This document shows, piece after piece, positions 48,694 to 60,485 of a stretch of 62,000 nucleotides of DNA. The position numbers and the translations under genes are program-made. Under the pieces are notes generated by a model, which was not told the origin of the DNA, did no database searches, and was given only the letters and a program-made list of their open reading frames with translations. Location of the stretch: positions 20,612,501 to 20,674,500 of the forward strand of contig WPIO01000001.1 in assembly GCA_009760855.2 (NCBI GenBank), read 5' to 3'. This DNA comes from Cristatella mucedo (taxonomy: Eukaryota; Bryozoa; Phylactolaemata; Cristatellidae). Position 1 is the stretch's first letter. The number at the start of each line of letters is the position of its first letter.

Positions 48694-49334
48694 AATGGTC
48701 AGTGGGCTAAAACTAGGTCAGCAGGCCAAACATCCTAAGTAATGACGAGATTCAGGATATGAGAAAACTGCTTTCCGTAAGGAGGTAGAGGTAGAAATGG
48801 CAATCTGAGATGCACCTCCAGGTGAATTGTAACCCTTCAAAGTTGATTTTATTGCTGGCAGCCTCACTATTAGATTCTCGTGTGACTCTCGGTAACGATA
48901 GGTAACGATAATAATGATAATAACGATAATAACGGTCGGTTTGACAAGTTTCTATGCACATAGAGAGGTTATGCATACAGAGAGTATGCATATGAATAGT
49001 TTCTACTATATAATGCTCACTGTGGAAGGTAAGGTATATCCCTACTTGTACTTTGCAATCAGAATATAACTACATCAGTTTACAGAGCTAGCTGATTGCT
49101 GCGATGTGCCCGCATGCCCAAGTGCTGATTCAGTGGTGCAGAGCAGGACTGTGGTGGACTCGATGATTAAGATGTGCTCCTGCTGGTGGAGACTGGTACA
49201 CTTCCACAAATCAAGATGTGCCACAGCTTACATGTGAATATTTGGGTAATTAGTCATGGGTCAGCCGTTTCAAACATGGTTGAAGGGTATAACCAACTGG
49301 TCTACGTTTGGCAAAACGTGGAAGCTCAACTTAC

Positions 49335-49397
49335 TTCCTCGGAGATTTTTGATAGACACCCTAATTAGAAAGCTCACATGACAGAGAGTTTGACTGT
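49335..49397 (-). CDS. gene A, candidate exon 3
   Basis: A 63-base exon, phase 1 at both ends, with an excellent donor (GAGGAA/GTAAGTTGAG) and a fair acceptor (CTGCATTTAG). It encodes SQTLCHVSFLIRVSIKNLRG. Because neighbours are also phase 1, the chain would read without it too, so it could be alternative. Confidence 0.45.
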
Positions 49398-49497
49398 CTA
49401 AATGCAGCGTAAGATAACTGAACATAAAAATTTTTGAATGCAAGCAGATCCCAAAATTCACAGTTTGCAGTCTCATGGCAAGCCTATCAACTCTGAT

Positions 49498-49570
49498 GAG
49501 AGAGAGAGAGGTAGAGAGAGAGAGAGAGGGAGAGAGAGAGAGAGGGAGAGAGAGAGTGAGCGAGAGGGAG

Positions 49571-49652
<82 letters not shown>
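49498..49652. repeat. (GA)n microsatellite
   Basis: About 150 bases of GA with GGA and GTGA interruptions in the left half and pure GA in the right half. It lies 100 bases upstream of candidate exon 3 in the intron. Confidence 0.95.
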
Positions 49653-49653
<1 letters not shown>

Positions 49654-49699
49654 TACAATTAGTAGCAAGTAAGCAGAAAATAGTGTAACTTTTTTAGAC

Positions 49700-51050
49700 T
49701 TTAGACCTAGCTTTGTAGCTGGCCATTCGGTTGGTGTAGCTCATGCAATTACCACATCATGCTAGTAAAAATACTTTCATCCAGTATCATTTAACAGAAT
49801 TGTTATCCTTGAATCCTACTAAATCAAACTGCTCCAGAACATTAACCCTTCATAAGGGAGTCAGACAGTGTGCAGCAATACTCCTATGAGGAATCATATA
49901 AAAAACAAGTGGATAGAACTTTCGAAACAGGATGGCAATCCACTAAAAATGGCCTAGACAAACAATATGGGCATGGTACTTGAGCTTGATATATGTTGGC
50001 TCTAGTGAAAAGCTAGCTAGAGGCTGAAAGTGTTATTAGCCTATTTGCACAATCGTCTAGACAGAGAGTGGCTCAATGTTAAAGAATATGCTCAAGTAAA
50101 TTCTGGCTGCTACTAACAATGCTTTGGATAGCAGAACGACCTATAATGAGCTGGCCATGGAAGTGTAAAGCTTCTGATAGAAAAGCTCAGGCATGCCACT
50201 AATAAGAGCTCGGATGATGGTTTGACAGCCAACAAGAGAATCGCAAGGTTTGCTGCTGCAAGCTAACCAGGATGGATGGGACTATAGAAGCTAATGCACT
50301 TTGGTGTAAATGTATGCTTGCAGCATTCACGAGATATTCAATGCCCGGCAGCTCGGTGCTCTAGAAATTAAATATGGTCGGGCCTGCACCTACTAATCTC
50401 ATGGCGCTGAGCTTTGGCAAAAGATATGGCAGATGACTGCCGAATAGACTAGTGATCCGCCGGTATGTAGCAACAGCATTCATTTTTGTCCCAATCCACG
50501 TACTAAGTTGCAGAGGCAGAGTTCACGTCACAAGAATTTTAAAATAAGCACAACTGCTTATCTGTTGATATCGTGATCAAATTACTACATATATAAATTC
50601 CTCACAAATAGATTGCCACGTTGTTCACTCTATGGTGTGCTGACCAAGGCTGGAAAACCACAACCACCATACAGGGGAGGAGCTGGTGCTTTCACTTCTC
50701 TTTAGAAGTCAAACTCAGATTAGCAAATTAATTACAAAACTGCTTATTATAAATAGAAGTGATATTTCGATTAGAAAACTAATTACAATGATGCCCATAC
50801 TAAACAGAACAGTGATATTCCACTTTTCCAGCAGTTTATATGTGTAGACATCTGATTCTGCATGTACATATATGGCAGCAAAAAACTTCCAATTGATACA
50901 GGAAACTTCGACCAAAGCTATGTAGCTATATGGCTATGTGCAACCGATACCTGGCAATGTGATCTGTCTCCGATCAAAACTAATTCTGAGAACATGCAAT
51001 GCAGATAGCCGTATTACTTTACTAACAATGACAACACAACCCACTGCTCA
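49700..51050. other. gene A intron, no gene seen
   Basis: AT-rich. Frames are short; nothing to report apart from a near-repeat of a GATTAGAAAACTAATTACAA type phrase at 50710-50790. Confidence 0.4.
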
Positions 51051-51278
51051 ACCGTTAATAGCAGGAAAAAAATCACTCCTTTAAAGATTTAACTTTAACC
51101 AGAGCCTTGACATATAATGCACGAAATCGGCAACATATTCTGTCGGTTACACTACGTCGGCAGGGGGGACAATCTAAGGACAAGTGGCAAGCAGTAGCAA
51201 AGTTGGCAACACCAATAGCACAAGCAGGTCCGTTTAAAATAGCGAGTCTACATTCCTGGAGATGGCGTGAAAACTTAC

Positions 51279-51387
51279 CAGGCACCATGTGGTAAGCATG
51301 CACCAAATTGTTTCCACAACTTATGCAGTCCCCTGATGTGTCGTCTATACCACAATGGCAGTTGCCAGGTGACTCTATGGCACCAAC
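51279..51387 (-). CDS. gene A, candidate exon 2 (cysteine-rich)
   Basis: A 109-base exon with a good acceptor (CTTGGCTTTCAG) and an ideal donor (CCTG/GTAAGTTT), phase 0 in, phase 1 out. It encodes SPGNCHCGIDDTSGDCISCG, a CxC plus CxxC pattern that could bind zinc or form disulfides, followed by NNLVHAYHMVP. The frame continues past the donor to a stop, which is presumably not used. Confidence 0.68.
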
Positions 51388-51535
51388 CTGAAAGCCAAGA
51401 ATGCAATTACAACCACCACGCAAAAGATGAGTGCTCAGCATTGGTCATGGAAATTTGTTTGCTCAACTCTTTTGCAAAATATCGTGCAGCAGAAGTCTTC
51501 ACCAAAGCTCGTAGAGGCATGTCACTTACTAAAAG

Positions 51536-51625
51536 CTCACTATAAGCAGAGGCTTTGCAGCAAAGTCATCAAGGAGATGACTCACTACAAGCAGAGGCTT
51601 TGCAGCAAAGTCATCAAGGAGATGA
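51536..51625 (+). repeat. 45-base direct tandem duplication
   Basis: Two adjacent 45-base units (51536-51580 and 51581-51625) differ at one base (TATAAG versus TACAAG). In one + frame both read HYKQRLCSKVIKEM, but there is no evidence for a gene. Confidence 0.92.
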
Positions 51626-51884
51626 ACCTTTTAAGGAGACTTGACCTTTGAAGGGGCTAATCCTTGGTATCTCATTTATACCTAGTTGACCTGCTGTACT
51701 AGTTTTAGCCTATGTGTGTCGTAAGGTCCTCTACGGAAAATAAGTTAGCTGTTCCACTCCTCTGATGAAAGACTTTTGCTGACCGAAGCTTTTGCTTTAC
51801 AGGTCCTAGACTGTGGAACTCACTTTCACAATCCTTACACCAGGACATATACTTTCCTGCTGACGACTGTGGCACATCCTTTCC

Positions 51885-52190
51885 AGCCGTCCTGAGCAGC
51901 TACTTACATGCTACTCACTAATCCAACTGCCCTCCTGACTCAGCTATGCTTCTCATTTTCTCTTTGTGGTGTGAGATGAAGTCTGTTGACAGCCAGATTT
52001 GTATCGCAAGCTGCTTATGCTTTGGTGAGCGGTGGTGATAGCCGTAAAGGCTCTTCTGTCGCTACACAAAAAGAGGCTGTTTAATCAGCTAGGATGTTTT
52101 TTCATGCTTTCAGCATGCTACAGAAAACTCTCCTGCATAATACCACTAAGCCTTTGTGGCTGCATGGAGTTACAGACAGAGAATCGTTAC
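51885..52190 (+). repeat. repeat R2, copy 3, with a SINE-like insertion
   Basis: Starts with GCCGTCCTGAGCAGCTACTT and GACTCAGCTATGCTTCTC (compare 41.67-41.77 kb), and ends with CACTAAGCCTTTGTGGCTGC (compare 33.77 kb). The piece at 52018-52110 is absent from the other two copies and is SINE-like. Confidence 0.5.
52018..52110 (+). repeat. SINE-like body fragment
   Basis: GTGATAGCCGTAAAGGCTCT and AGAGGCTGTTTAATCAGCTA match the bodies of the SINE-like copies at 19.85, 21.9 and 61.5 kb. The tRNA-like head is missing. Confidence 0.55.
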
Positions 52191-53750
52191 TATTTTGCCA
52201 AGCCGGGAAAAACTTAAGGCAAGATGCTATATTGACTTATCTTAAAAAAAGCCTTCTACAAACCACCTCGCCATACCATTGACTTAGGGTACATTAGAGC
52301 CCATTGTTATTTCCCTAAAGACCTTCAAAATAAGATATCGATCAGTGGTGCAACGATTAACTTGGGCACGACTCACTGCTTCCAGAAGATTGGTATGCAT
52401 AAATAATCGAGAGCTACAATTTCGTGTGCACGAGAATACTCATGTAGGAAGATCTAGAATAGTTGTGCAATTAACAGTAAGCTTTCACTCTTATAATTTA
52501 AAAGAAACTGGTACCGCACGTTAAGCATCGAATCGACTCCCAGATTATCTCCTTGACCTGTGGGTCCTTCCACTTGCTTGCATAAGCCTACCTACCCGAC
52601 CTCCTTGTTCCCCAGAGTGCTCTTACACCACCCACTCCTCAGATACCAATCGTCTGGCCGTTTCTCGAATGGAATCGAAATCTTTTGGTTTCAGTTCGTC
52701 TGCACCGAAAGTGTGGATCCTGCTTCATTCTGCTGTCATCAACTGAATTGACTTTGAATCACTTAAGTATCAGCAAAAGATGCATCCGTCCAGCTTAGCT
52801 TTCTTTGCACCCTACTGAACATACCTTTTGGTTCCAGTATGTTTTGTATTCTTAGTTGAGCTTGATTTAGTGTACGTTACTTATTCGGGGTCCTAATAAC
52901 CAGTGGCCCTTCCTTAGTGCTTTTGCAAGCTGGACTAAGCATGTGGTACCTTGCATGCCCTTAAGCCAGGCTTATCGCTTCGCTTGCAGCGCTAAGCGCT
53001 TAGATAGAGATTTACTTTCTTATGGTTTTATAACAGGACTTAACATAATTACTACTACACCTTAAGCAATAGGTATGCAGTCGTCTGTCGTTTATCTCGG
53101 CAATTCAGTCGACTAGACCTCGATAATTCAATTTCTGATTTTTATAAATCGAATATTTTCGTAGTTAGACCATACAAAACCTGCTCATGACCATCTAAAT
53201 ACTGTTTGTAACACTATTAAAGCCCCCTGGACATGAAAAAAAACCCTTTAGTCACCATTACACTCGCTTTACCAATATATTAGACAACATTTGACATAAT
53301 AGACGTTGCAAATATACTATTACTATTGTACATTTAATTACCCTAGGATAGCCAATCAGCAAAAAACATGCTCTGATTGGCTTGGTTTCACCACACCCAA
53401 TTTTTTGGGTAAAAGGATTTGCTCGAACATAAGGAGCAGTCGAGCACCTGCACCTGGTGTGAAGGATTTGGGGGTGCTCAAGTACATAGGCTTACAGCAT
53501 ATATTTACAGTAGTTTGAATTTGTATTGTAATGCATGGGTGTATCATTGACTCAGACAACCGATTGCATGCTCAATCATTTTCAATATAGCGATAAGCTT
53601 TGTACTGAATATATTTGAAAACACCACGATAGAGTGAGGCTGCAAAAGTCGAAGTGGAAAGTGGCGATGGACGACTGTTATGCAATTTTAATAATGAGCC
53701 CACACAAAATAAATGCCAAACTCTCAAACCTATGTTTACGACTTTTATAA
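52190..53750. other. gene A intron, no gene seen
   Basis: AT-rich sequence with no frame above 70 codons and no recognisable motif. Confidence 0.4.
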
Positions 53751-53754
53751 TGAT

Positions 53755-53820
53755 AATGATACATTTGTATAGCATCTTCAGAGAACTAAATCTCTTTTAA
53801 TGCACTAAAAGATGCTGAAT
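53755..53820 (-). repeat. LINE 3' tail scrap
   Basis: Reads, on the + strand, ATAATGATACATTTGTATAG, then GAGAACTAAATCTCTTTTAA, the antisense of the hairpin tail seen elsewhere. Confidence 0.55.
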
Positions 53821-53989
53821 AAAAAAATTGCCAAAAGGTTGGTGATAAAATCCGAAAGCAGCAGGCACAGTGTAAACAGGCACATGCACACGATGCAGCA
53901 ACCAGTCACGAATGATGAGCCGCAGCTGCTCGCAACCAATTTTTGGTCACCAAGCATTAGCTCCTTCTCATCCTCAGGGTGAGAGGAGA

Positions 53990-54125
53990 AAACAGGCAAC
54001 CGAGCAACAGCCTTCCTTGTGTGCTAGAACGGCAGGCAATGAAGAACCACCCGCGGCGAAGTTCGATCTCGAGACCTCGGACTTTATTCAGCAGCGCCTG
54101 ATCACACTGGGCTAAGATCCAGTAG
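53990..54125 (-). repeat. second tRNA-like SINE candidate
   Basis: On the - strand TCTTAGCCCAGTGTGATCAG (A-box-like) lies about 35 bases before CTCGAGATCGAACTTCG (B-box-like), then a TTCATTGCCTGCC landmark. It is a different tRNA relative from the main SINE-like set, with no clear second copy. A CT-rich microsatellite follows at 54187-54262. Confidence 0.35.
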
Positions 54126-54186
54126 ACTTCAAAAGACTGACGCAGTCACAAAAGCACCAACGGCACTGTAGTGCTGCACTGTCGGC

Positions 54187-54227
54187 TATGCCCTCTCTCT
54201 CCCACTTCCTCCTTCCTTCCTCCCTCC

Positions 54228-54261
<34 letters not shown>

Positions 54262-54262
54262 A
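54187..54262. repeat. (CT)n microsatellite
   Basis: CT and CCTT repeats over about 75 bases. Confidence 0.9.
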
Positions 54263-54479
54263 GCAAGTGAAAAAATCAATCAGTAAGTAAGTAAGCAAGC
54301 AGTAAGCACAGTGTAAGCAGGTACATTCGCACGCGAGACGAATCAAAGACCCGTCAATGCTGGAATAATCACATTCGGCAAACGCTTACCTAGCATGATA
54401 AAAATTTACGAAATCCTATAAAAGCTGATCGTGGTAGCTCAAAAAACCATAACCATTCCTGGCGATAAAAAATTGCAGC

Positions 54480-55470
54480 CACCACAATATCGATACACTA
54501 GGCTACATACTTAGCTGATCTGGCTACAGGTCTGTATGGGTTACCATAAGGATCTGTGCTTGGTCTAGTTCTTTTCCAAGATTTATAGCCTACCTCTTGC
54601 TGAGGCATTAGCTAAGAACTATAAAGGCTATCATGTTTATGCAGATGAGACAAAGGTGTACTTGTGCTTTAATCCCACCCTGCCTTTCAGCATAGTGTAC
54701 TCTTTCCACTCTGTTGTAGCATGTATAGCTCACACCTGCATTTTGGTCGCAGCAAACTTACAAATTTAATGACGATAAAACCAACTTAATTGTTACGGCC
54801 AATCTACTGCCACTCATGAACTAGAAGGCCCAAACCTAAATAGGCTCAGCAAGCATATCTCTGCAAGCATTTGCCAGCAATCTGGGTGTCTGGTTGAAAT
54901 TAAACCTTTCACTACATGACTACACCGGCTTCCAGCTGCCAGCCAGCTTAAATATATTTCCTATTGAACAAATTTGGGTTGGCTTAGATAAAGATATCAC
55001 AGCTAATCTGGTCTAGGTGCTTGCAAGATTCGGACAAAACTTCTTTAACTCACTAACGATAGGCCTTCCTGCCCGTGCAATAAGATGCTTTAAGTAGATG
55101 AAAAACTATATATTCATGCTTGTCTGTTGTTACCTTCAAAATAGCACTACTATTACACCACTTCTCTTACACCTCTTCTTCTATTACACCACTTTTCACT
55201 GACAAGCATTGAGTCCTAAACTAGCAGCATATCAACTTCAAGATATGTTCACTCACTTTTAGACCTGTTCATTCTTTTACTTGAGCAAACCTATAGAAAT
55301 ACTTCCAATCAGCCTTTCCGTGCAAAACAGCCCTGGGCCACTCAGTAATTGGCTTATCATCGATTTCGCAGTCAATAAAAGGCAGGCATATCTAATCTGC
55401 CCTGCATCTAACCCTTATAAGACTCAATCTGTTACTAAATAACACAGCCTTACTTCCGTTTGTTTGAAAA
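54480..55470 (+). mobile_element. heavily decayed LINE reverse transcriptase
   Basis: YADETKVYLCF at about 54635-54670 stands for the YADDTQLYL block, with GLPARAIRCFK (about 55060) for the C-terminal block and several stops between. The last D of YADD is lost (YADE). Confidence 0.72.
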
Positions 55471-55714
55471 ACAGCACTCCATTGGTTTGCTGTGCTGTGG
55501 GTGTGGTCAGTGAGCCAGATGCTAAATGACGATTAGTCAGCAGTTGCTTCTGTTTTGGCACTCTCTGGGCGATCCCATTCATAGCAGCCTCCTACCAACC
55601 GTGCATTCAATTACATATAAGTCCTATTACGTCTACTCATGATTGTAGGATGTCTTGTTGTTCGGCAGCCTTCTCATGACATGCTGTCACTTCAACAAGC
55701 AGGTCAACGTTAAG

Positions 55715-55935
55715 AGTAATAATAGTAATAACAACAATAACAATAAGAAGACCTTTGCATAGCACCCATACAGAACTAAATCTTTCTTTGAGCACTTTAT
55801 ACATGCTGCAAAGGAAAAATGACAATATGGTTAGTGATAACATGCACATAGTCAGCAGGCATATACAGGACAATTCACACGGACCCAGCAAATGCTGGGA
55901 GGAGCACGTGCATTTTTCGAACAATTTTTTGAGCA
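55715..55935 (-). repeat. LINE 3' UTR and tail
   Basis: Contains TAATAATAGTAATAAC repeats at its left, then the antisense hairpin (GCATAGCACCCATACAGAAC, CTTTCTTTGAGCACTTTATA) and GATAACATGCACATAGTCAG as in other 3' UTRs. It stops at 55935, where a + strand tail begins directly. Confidence 0.75.
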
Positions 55936-56035
55936 ATTGCATTTCCCTTTGCAGCAAATGTAAAGCGCCTAGAAAGAGATGATGTTCTCTGAGGGCGCTT
56001 TATCAAGTACATTATTATTATTATTATTATTATTA
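55936..56035 (+). repeat. LINE 3' hairpin tail with (TTA)n
   Basis: TTTGCAGCAAATGTAAAGCG starts the tail. The stem arms TAAAGCGCC (55961) and GGCGCTTTA (55994) pair perfectly, followed by ATT repeats to 56035. Confidence 0.85.
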
Positions 56036-56499
56036 AGAGGTCTTCACTCCAGAGGACATCTCCATCTGTTCTGGGGTAGATTTGGACCTTCTCCATCGAC
56101 CCTGGGTCTTAGCTCAGCAGTCCGGTGCTAGCTCGGCATGACCCACAGAGGCAGAGCCAAGATTTTGATCTGGGGGTGAGAAAAAAAAGAGATTAGATAG
56201 CTTACCCACTATAGAGGGAGGCCAAATGCCCCCTGACCCTGCCAGGAGAAGCCCTTGGGTTGGGAGAGGCCGTCAGTACGCAAATTGTAACTCACTTCAA
56301 ATAGGATAATATGTGGTCTTCTGCTGCAGTCTAAATGAGGCTGCTAAATTAGTGGCCCTGTACTAAACTTTATTCTGTCTAATTTTTCTCATTTAAAATC
56401 CAAAGACCCTGGCCTGGTGCTCCGGTATCTTTTCAGGGTGAGAGGTACTCAACTCAATGGGGTTTCACCTCTGCAAGCTACTTACATGAACTTCGTATT

Positions 56500-57265
56500 T
56501 GCCAGGTTCAACATCATGGAAGACAGTAGAGCTTCCAGGCTGCAAAGTTCAAAGAGAGCATACAAGACCTATTGACTAAAATGCACCCAATGCATCATCT
56601 GCTTGGCCAGCATATCTCTAGTAGCATCTGCACAAAATTTAGGTAGCCTGTTTTAAAGTGACTTTTCACTTGACGACCACAGTAGCTCAACAGTCAAGTA
56701 TGCCTACTTCCAGCTAAGTAACATTGAAAAAATTCAGGCCTAACTAGACAGGGATACTACATCCAAAATGGTTGTTGCATTTGTGACATGCAGTTTCGAC
56801 TTTTTAATTCACTACTTGTAGGACTACAGGCCTTCAAAGTTATATCACTCACTTGTAGGTATTTGTATTCTTGAGCTCCAGGTTAACAATCAGAACTGCT
56901 CTGCAATCAGGCTCGGCATCGTACTACCAGCTCTTCTGGCTCAAATAGTTTAGCTTTGCCTCGAATTAATCTAAAGTTGTTTGGAAGCCGTACCTTTCGT
57001 TCGTATGCTCCCAAAGAACTCACTCGTGACTGATGTCACGGCATTCCCTGACATTTTGACAGCTTAAAAAGAAGCTACAATTGCATATGTTCCTCGCAGA
57101 ATTGTCCGAGCTCTAGTGATTTATCCCTTGTGGACTCATTTATGTTGACACTGTGCAAGTTATCATTAACAGTTATCATTAAGCCATGCTTTCTTTACGG
57201 CATGTGTAAAGTGCCTAGAAAGAGATTAAGTCTTTGAGGCTGCTACACAAATGCATTATTAATAT
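56500..57265 (+). mobile_element. decayed LINE C-terminus and 3' tail
   Basis: Pieces SSSTVKYAYFQLSNIEKIQA (about 56690) and VTCSFDFLIHYL (about 56790) correspond to the same LINE block as at 25.86-25.99 kb. The tail (57200-57265) has TAAAGTGCCTAGAAAGAG and AT-rich repeats. Confidence 0.75.
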
Positions 57266-57269
57266 TACT

Positions 57270-59070
57270 AGCATATGGGGCTAAGCATAGTACGATACCA
57301 GCCCACATCATTAGGCTACAGGCAATGCAGGGTGCCCCATATTCTACAGCCAAGATTTTTAATTGAAAAGCAACAGAGAACAGCAATATGCCCAATGCAA
57401 TATAAAACTAACTAGCCTGAAAGTAGTGGCCTTATTAGAGTGCTTTCAGTGCCCTAGCAAGAGCAGCTTTACTGGAGAAGTTTTAGGCCTGCTTACAGTA
57501 GGGTGGGGCGAAGGAAAACCCATCCCAAAATCTGGGACTGAAATGTTTTATTACTGCATGCCTTGCTAAGAGGCTACACCTACCTATACAACAAAAGTTG
57601 CATATTGAAAGGGACACTCCTGCACCTCAACAGTATGGTGGTCAATCAATCTCTTAGGATACAGACGAAGGTCTTCGCAGAGTTGCAAAGATGGTGAAGT
57701 CTAGCAGCACAATCACTGTGGCAATGTCACGGCAATCAAAGTTACATATGAAGGAACAGTAGCATACTGAGATTTGACACTAAAATAGGACAGTGATGAT
57801 GATCCAAGCATATCTCAGTGCTAAATTACCTGCTCTTGGAGCTCCAACCATGTCAGTGACTTTCCTGCTTTGGCAAAAGAAGGCATTAACCTTTTTAATT
57901 GGAATTTACGTTGGTATTACCAATCGTCAGACATTGCTTGCTAAACCATAGGAACCTGGAAGTGATAGCTGTCATGAAATGTAATCAAGATTTTATTGCA
58001 GTCAAAGTTCATGCACTAAATGCTTGGCTATTTCGTGAAATTTCATGTGAGGATAGGAAAACTAAATATTCAGACTTGCAATACCATAAACTTTTCATAA
58101 TGAAGTGATTTATCTTAGGTATTAAAATGTTGCAATTGAGCGTTTTGGCTAAAATCAGAATTAAAAATCCTTCTGGTTGATTAATAACCATTCCCTTACA
58201 GATAAATTTACAATGCCGACTAAAGATGCAAACCTTGTATTTTTAACTGATATTTTGGTATGTAAACTTATTAAAAAAAGGCATTACAAGAGAGAAAAAT
58301 CCACGTTTTCTTAGCAAGAGAAAAGATTTCAGTAATTAGATTAAAGCTTTTCTGTCCTCGAGCAGGCAAGTGAAACAGAGCCAGCTATCCAAAGCCATCT
58401 GAGCTTCAAGAATATTGTGAAAATATCAGTCTTTGTCATACCTGGATTCAGTTTAAGGACTGATCAAACTAACGAAAAAGGGTCTTTGGTTACTTTCCTG
58501 AGCTTGATTCCCCAACTGTCAGTTGGGAAGCAAATCCCTTCAACTGTTAACTTACTGTTGAGAGTCGGCAGCCTGAAGGGTTGGCAGCAGCACTTCACTT
58601 GAAAATCACTCAAATAGTGAAGGATACTCGATCTGAACAGCACAGCTTTCGCATGTCAAAAACCATAGAGGTATTTAAAATTCCTCGCAAATCAATTAGC
58701 CCATAAATGTGATTTTAACCACAAAATGGGGCACCACCAATTTTTCCAAAGCAGTAGTAACCTTTCAGAAAATGTCTTTACCTCCTCAATCTATTTTATT
58801 ATTTTTCGTAAGTATTATCTTACTTATGTGATCTATTTTTTTAAAGTATGTTAATCATTCTTGATTTTGGGAGCAATTTTCTTTGCTTTACGTGCAATTA
58901 CCTTGTTTTTAAAATTTTGAAGTCTGAAGGAATTCCATTAAACACAAGAAGTTTCTGATAACATTCAAAAAAGTTCCCGACCCATCTACTAGAGCAACTG
59001 ACCACGGCTCTAGGAGCCGAGCTTGGTGCACCCCTACTAGGCAAGGCGAGTACATTACGGCCCGATAAAA
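57270..59070. other. gene A intron, no gene seen
   Basis: AT-rich; + strand frames at 57363, 57899 and 58417 (61-69 codons) have no motif or splice support. A weak donor-like GTAATT near 57830 on the - strand could end a small exon but has no partner. Confidence 0.35.
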
Positions 59071-59084
59071 CTTGCAATACTTAC

Positions 59085-59204
59085 AGCATCAACGACGTGT
59101 TTGTATCTGCATTCGTCATTGTTGTCCAAGCAGAGGCCTAGCCGATAGTGGCTTATGTTTAGATTCGGTACAAAGCTCATTAGAATCTCAATCCTGCCAC
59201 AAGC
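59085..59204 (-). CDS. gene A, candidate exon 1 of the visible chain
   Basis: A 120-base exon, phase 0 at both ends, with acceptor AACCGGCAG and a strong donor GATGCT/GTAAGTATT. It encodes ACGRIEILMSFVPNLNISHY and RLGLCLDNNDECRYKHVVDA, with an N-I-S sequon and three cysteines. No start codon with a signal peptide was found upstream, so the gene begins further up or outside the window. A frame at 60451-60672 (ENLTITVGSTSIAIVASSS) may be an earlier exon but lacks a donor. Confidence 0.58.
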
Positions 59205-59639
59205 CTGCCGGTTATGGAGTGATACAAGCCAAGGCCAACCTTAATCAAAGAGAAAATCTGATTAATATTATATAAAGCGATTCCTAAGGAAATCCCAATT
59301 TCGAGGTTTGGTAATGGTAAAAAAGCACACGTAAGTGCACACACGAACACGGAAAAGAAGGAACGTTTCCAGAAACCACACACAGTCATCGATCTTTATT
59401 ATCGAGAGTGAAGCAGAGCGGCGGTGTGCACCACAAGCTGCGTCCCGCCAAAGCAACTCCGTGAATTAACATGTAAATGAGGAGGACTGGAAACAATGTC
59501 GATGGCAGGCGACTAATATAGGACACCAAAATGGCATTCACAGAAACGGGCACTTTCTCAATATTTGAAATTGTAGCCCAGCCATGCTATCATTCTTCAT
59601 GCCAGGAGGGCAGCAACAAACAACAGTTAAATAATAATC

Positions 59640-60235
59640 ATAATAATAATACATGTCTAGAGCACTCTGAGAGAAAAAACTCTTTTTAGGCCATTTACAC
59701 ATGTTGAAAGGGGAGCTAGTCAACTGATAAGGGATAATAATATGCAGATTTTCAGTATGTGAAAGCTATTAAGGGCTCTTCACATTGCCGAAGCAAATGC
59801 TGAGAGGAACAGGTTGGTTTTTAGCTTGCTTTTAAATGTCGCTAAGTCGATGGGGGGGAAATGCAATGTAAGTCGGTAGCACAACTTGGGATTTTGAAGG
59901 ATAGTATATCGAGCCACTGTGCCTAAAGGATCTGTGATCGGTTAGAACGGTTAATAAACTATAAGAATAAGAGAAGCAGGTGTTACGATGGGAGTTCTCA
60001 GGAGTAAGCATGTATGCAAGGCAAGCCGGTGCCAGGGAATGTAGATACGTTAAACGAGTAATAGGACGTTGACGTCGATATATGTTTAATGAGGATGAGC
60101 TCTTGCAGCTACGTAAAAAGTGGTGTAATGTGACAGGTTTTACATTCACGACAAACAAGCCTAGATACAGACCTTTGCAAAATCGTTTAGCATTGTATTG
60201 CATGGGCAGAAAACTCTCATGATGAGACTTATGGA
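59640..60235 (-). mobile_element. decayed LINE C-terminus and tail
   Basis: The frame 59832-60203 keeps only traces of the C-terminal block (CKGLYLGLFVVNVKPVTLHHF, TRLTYLHSLAPACLAYML). The tail at 59640-59700 has AATAATAAT, AGAGCACTCTGAGAGAAAAA and GGCCATTTACAC. Confidence 0.75.
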
Positions 60236-60269
60236 AGGCTAAATGGATGTCACAAAAACGAAATAAAAG

Positions 60270-60440
60270 AATAAAATATAATAATAATAATAATTATTAT
60301 TATTATTATTATTATAAAAATAATAATAAGAATAAAATAAACTATTGTAACTATCATCCAAACATAGTCGAGGTTTTGCAATGTCACTAAGCTGAATTAA
60401 TAATTATTATAATAAAAATGATAATAAATTAATAGTGTGT
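60270..60440. repeat. (TAA)n/(TTA)n microsatellite region
   Basis: TAA repeats on one side and TTA on the other (60280-60345) make an inverted AT-rich block, probably the fused tails of two LINE fragments on opposite strands. Confidence 0.85.
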
Positions 60441-60485
60441 TCTGTGACAACTAAGTCTCTTTATAGGCACTTTGCCTATGCCGTA
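60420..60485 (-). repeat. LINE 3' tail scrap
   Basis: The - strand reads AAAGTGCCTATAAAGAGACT and then TTAGTTGTCACAG, a diverged hairpin tail. Confidence 0.55.

Noticed and set aside
49270-49668. Leu/Ser repeat protein and the Arg/Glu repeat protein on the other strand
   Set aside because: Both come from the (GA)n tract. Only the short segment 49335-49397 has splice support, and it lies outside the repeat.
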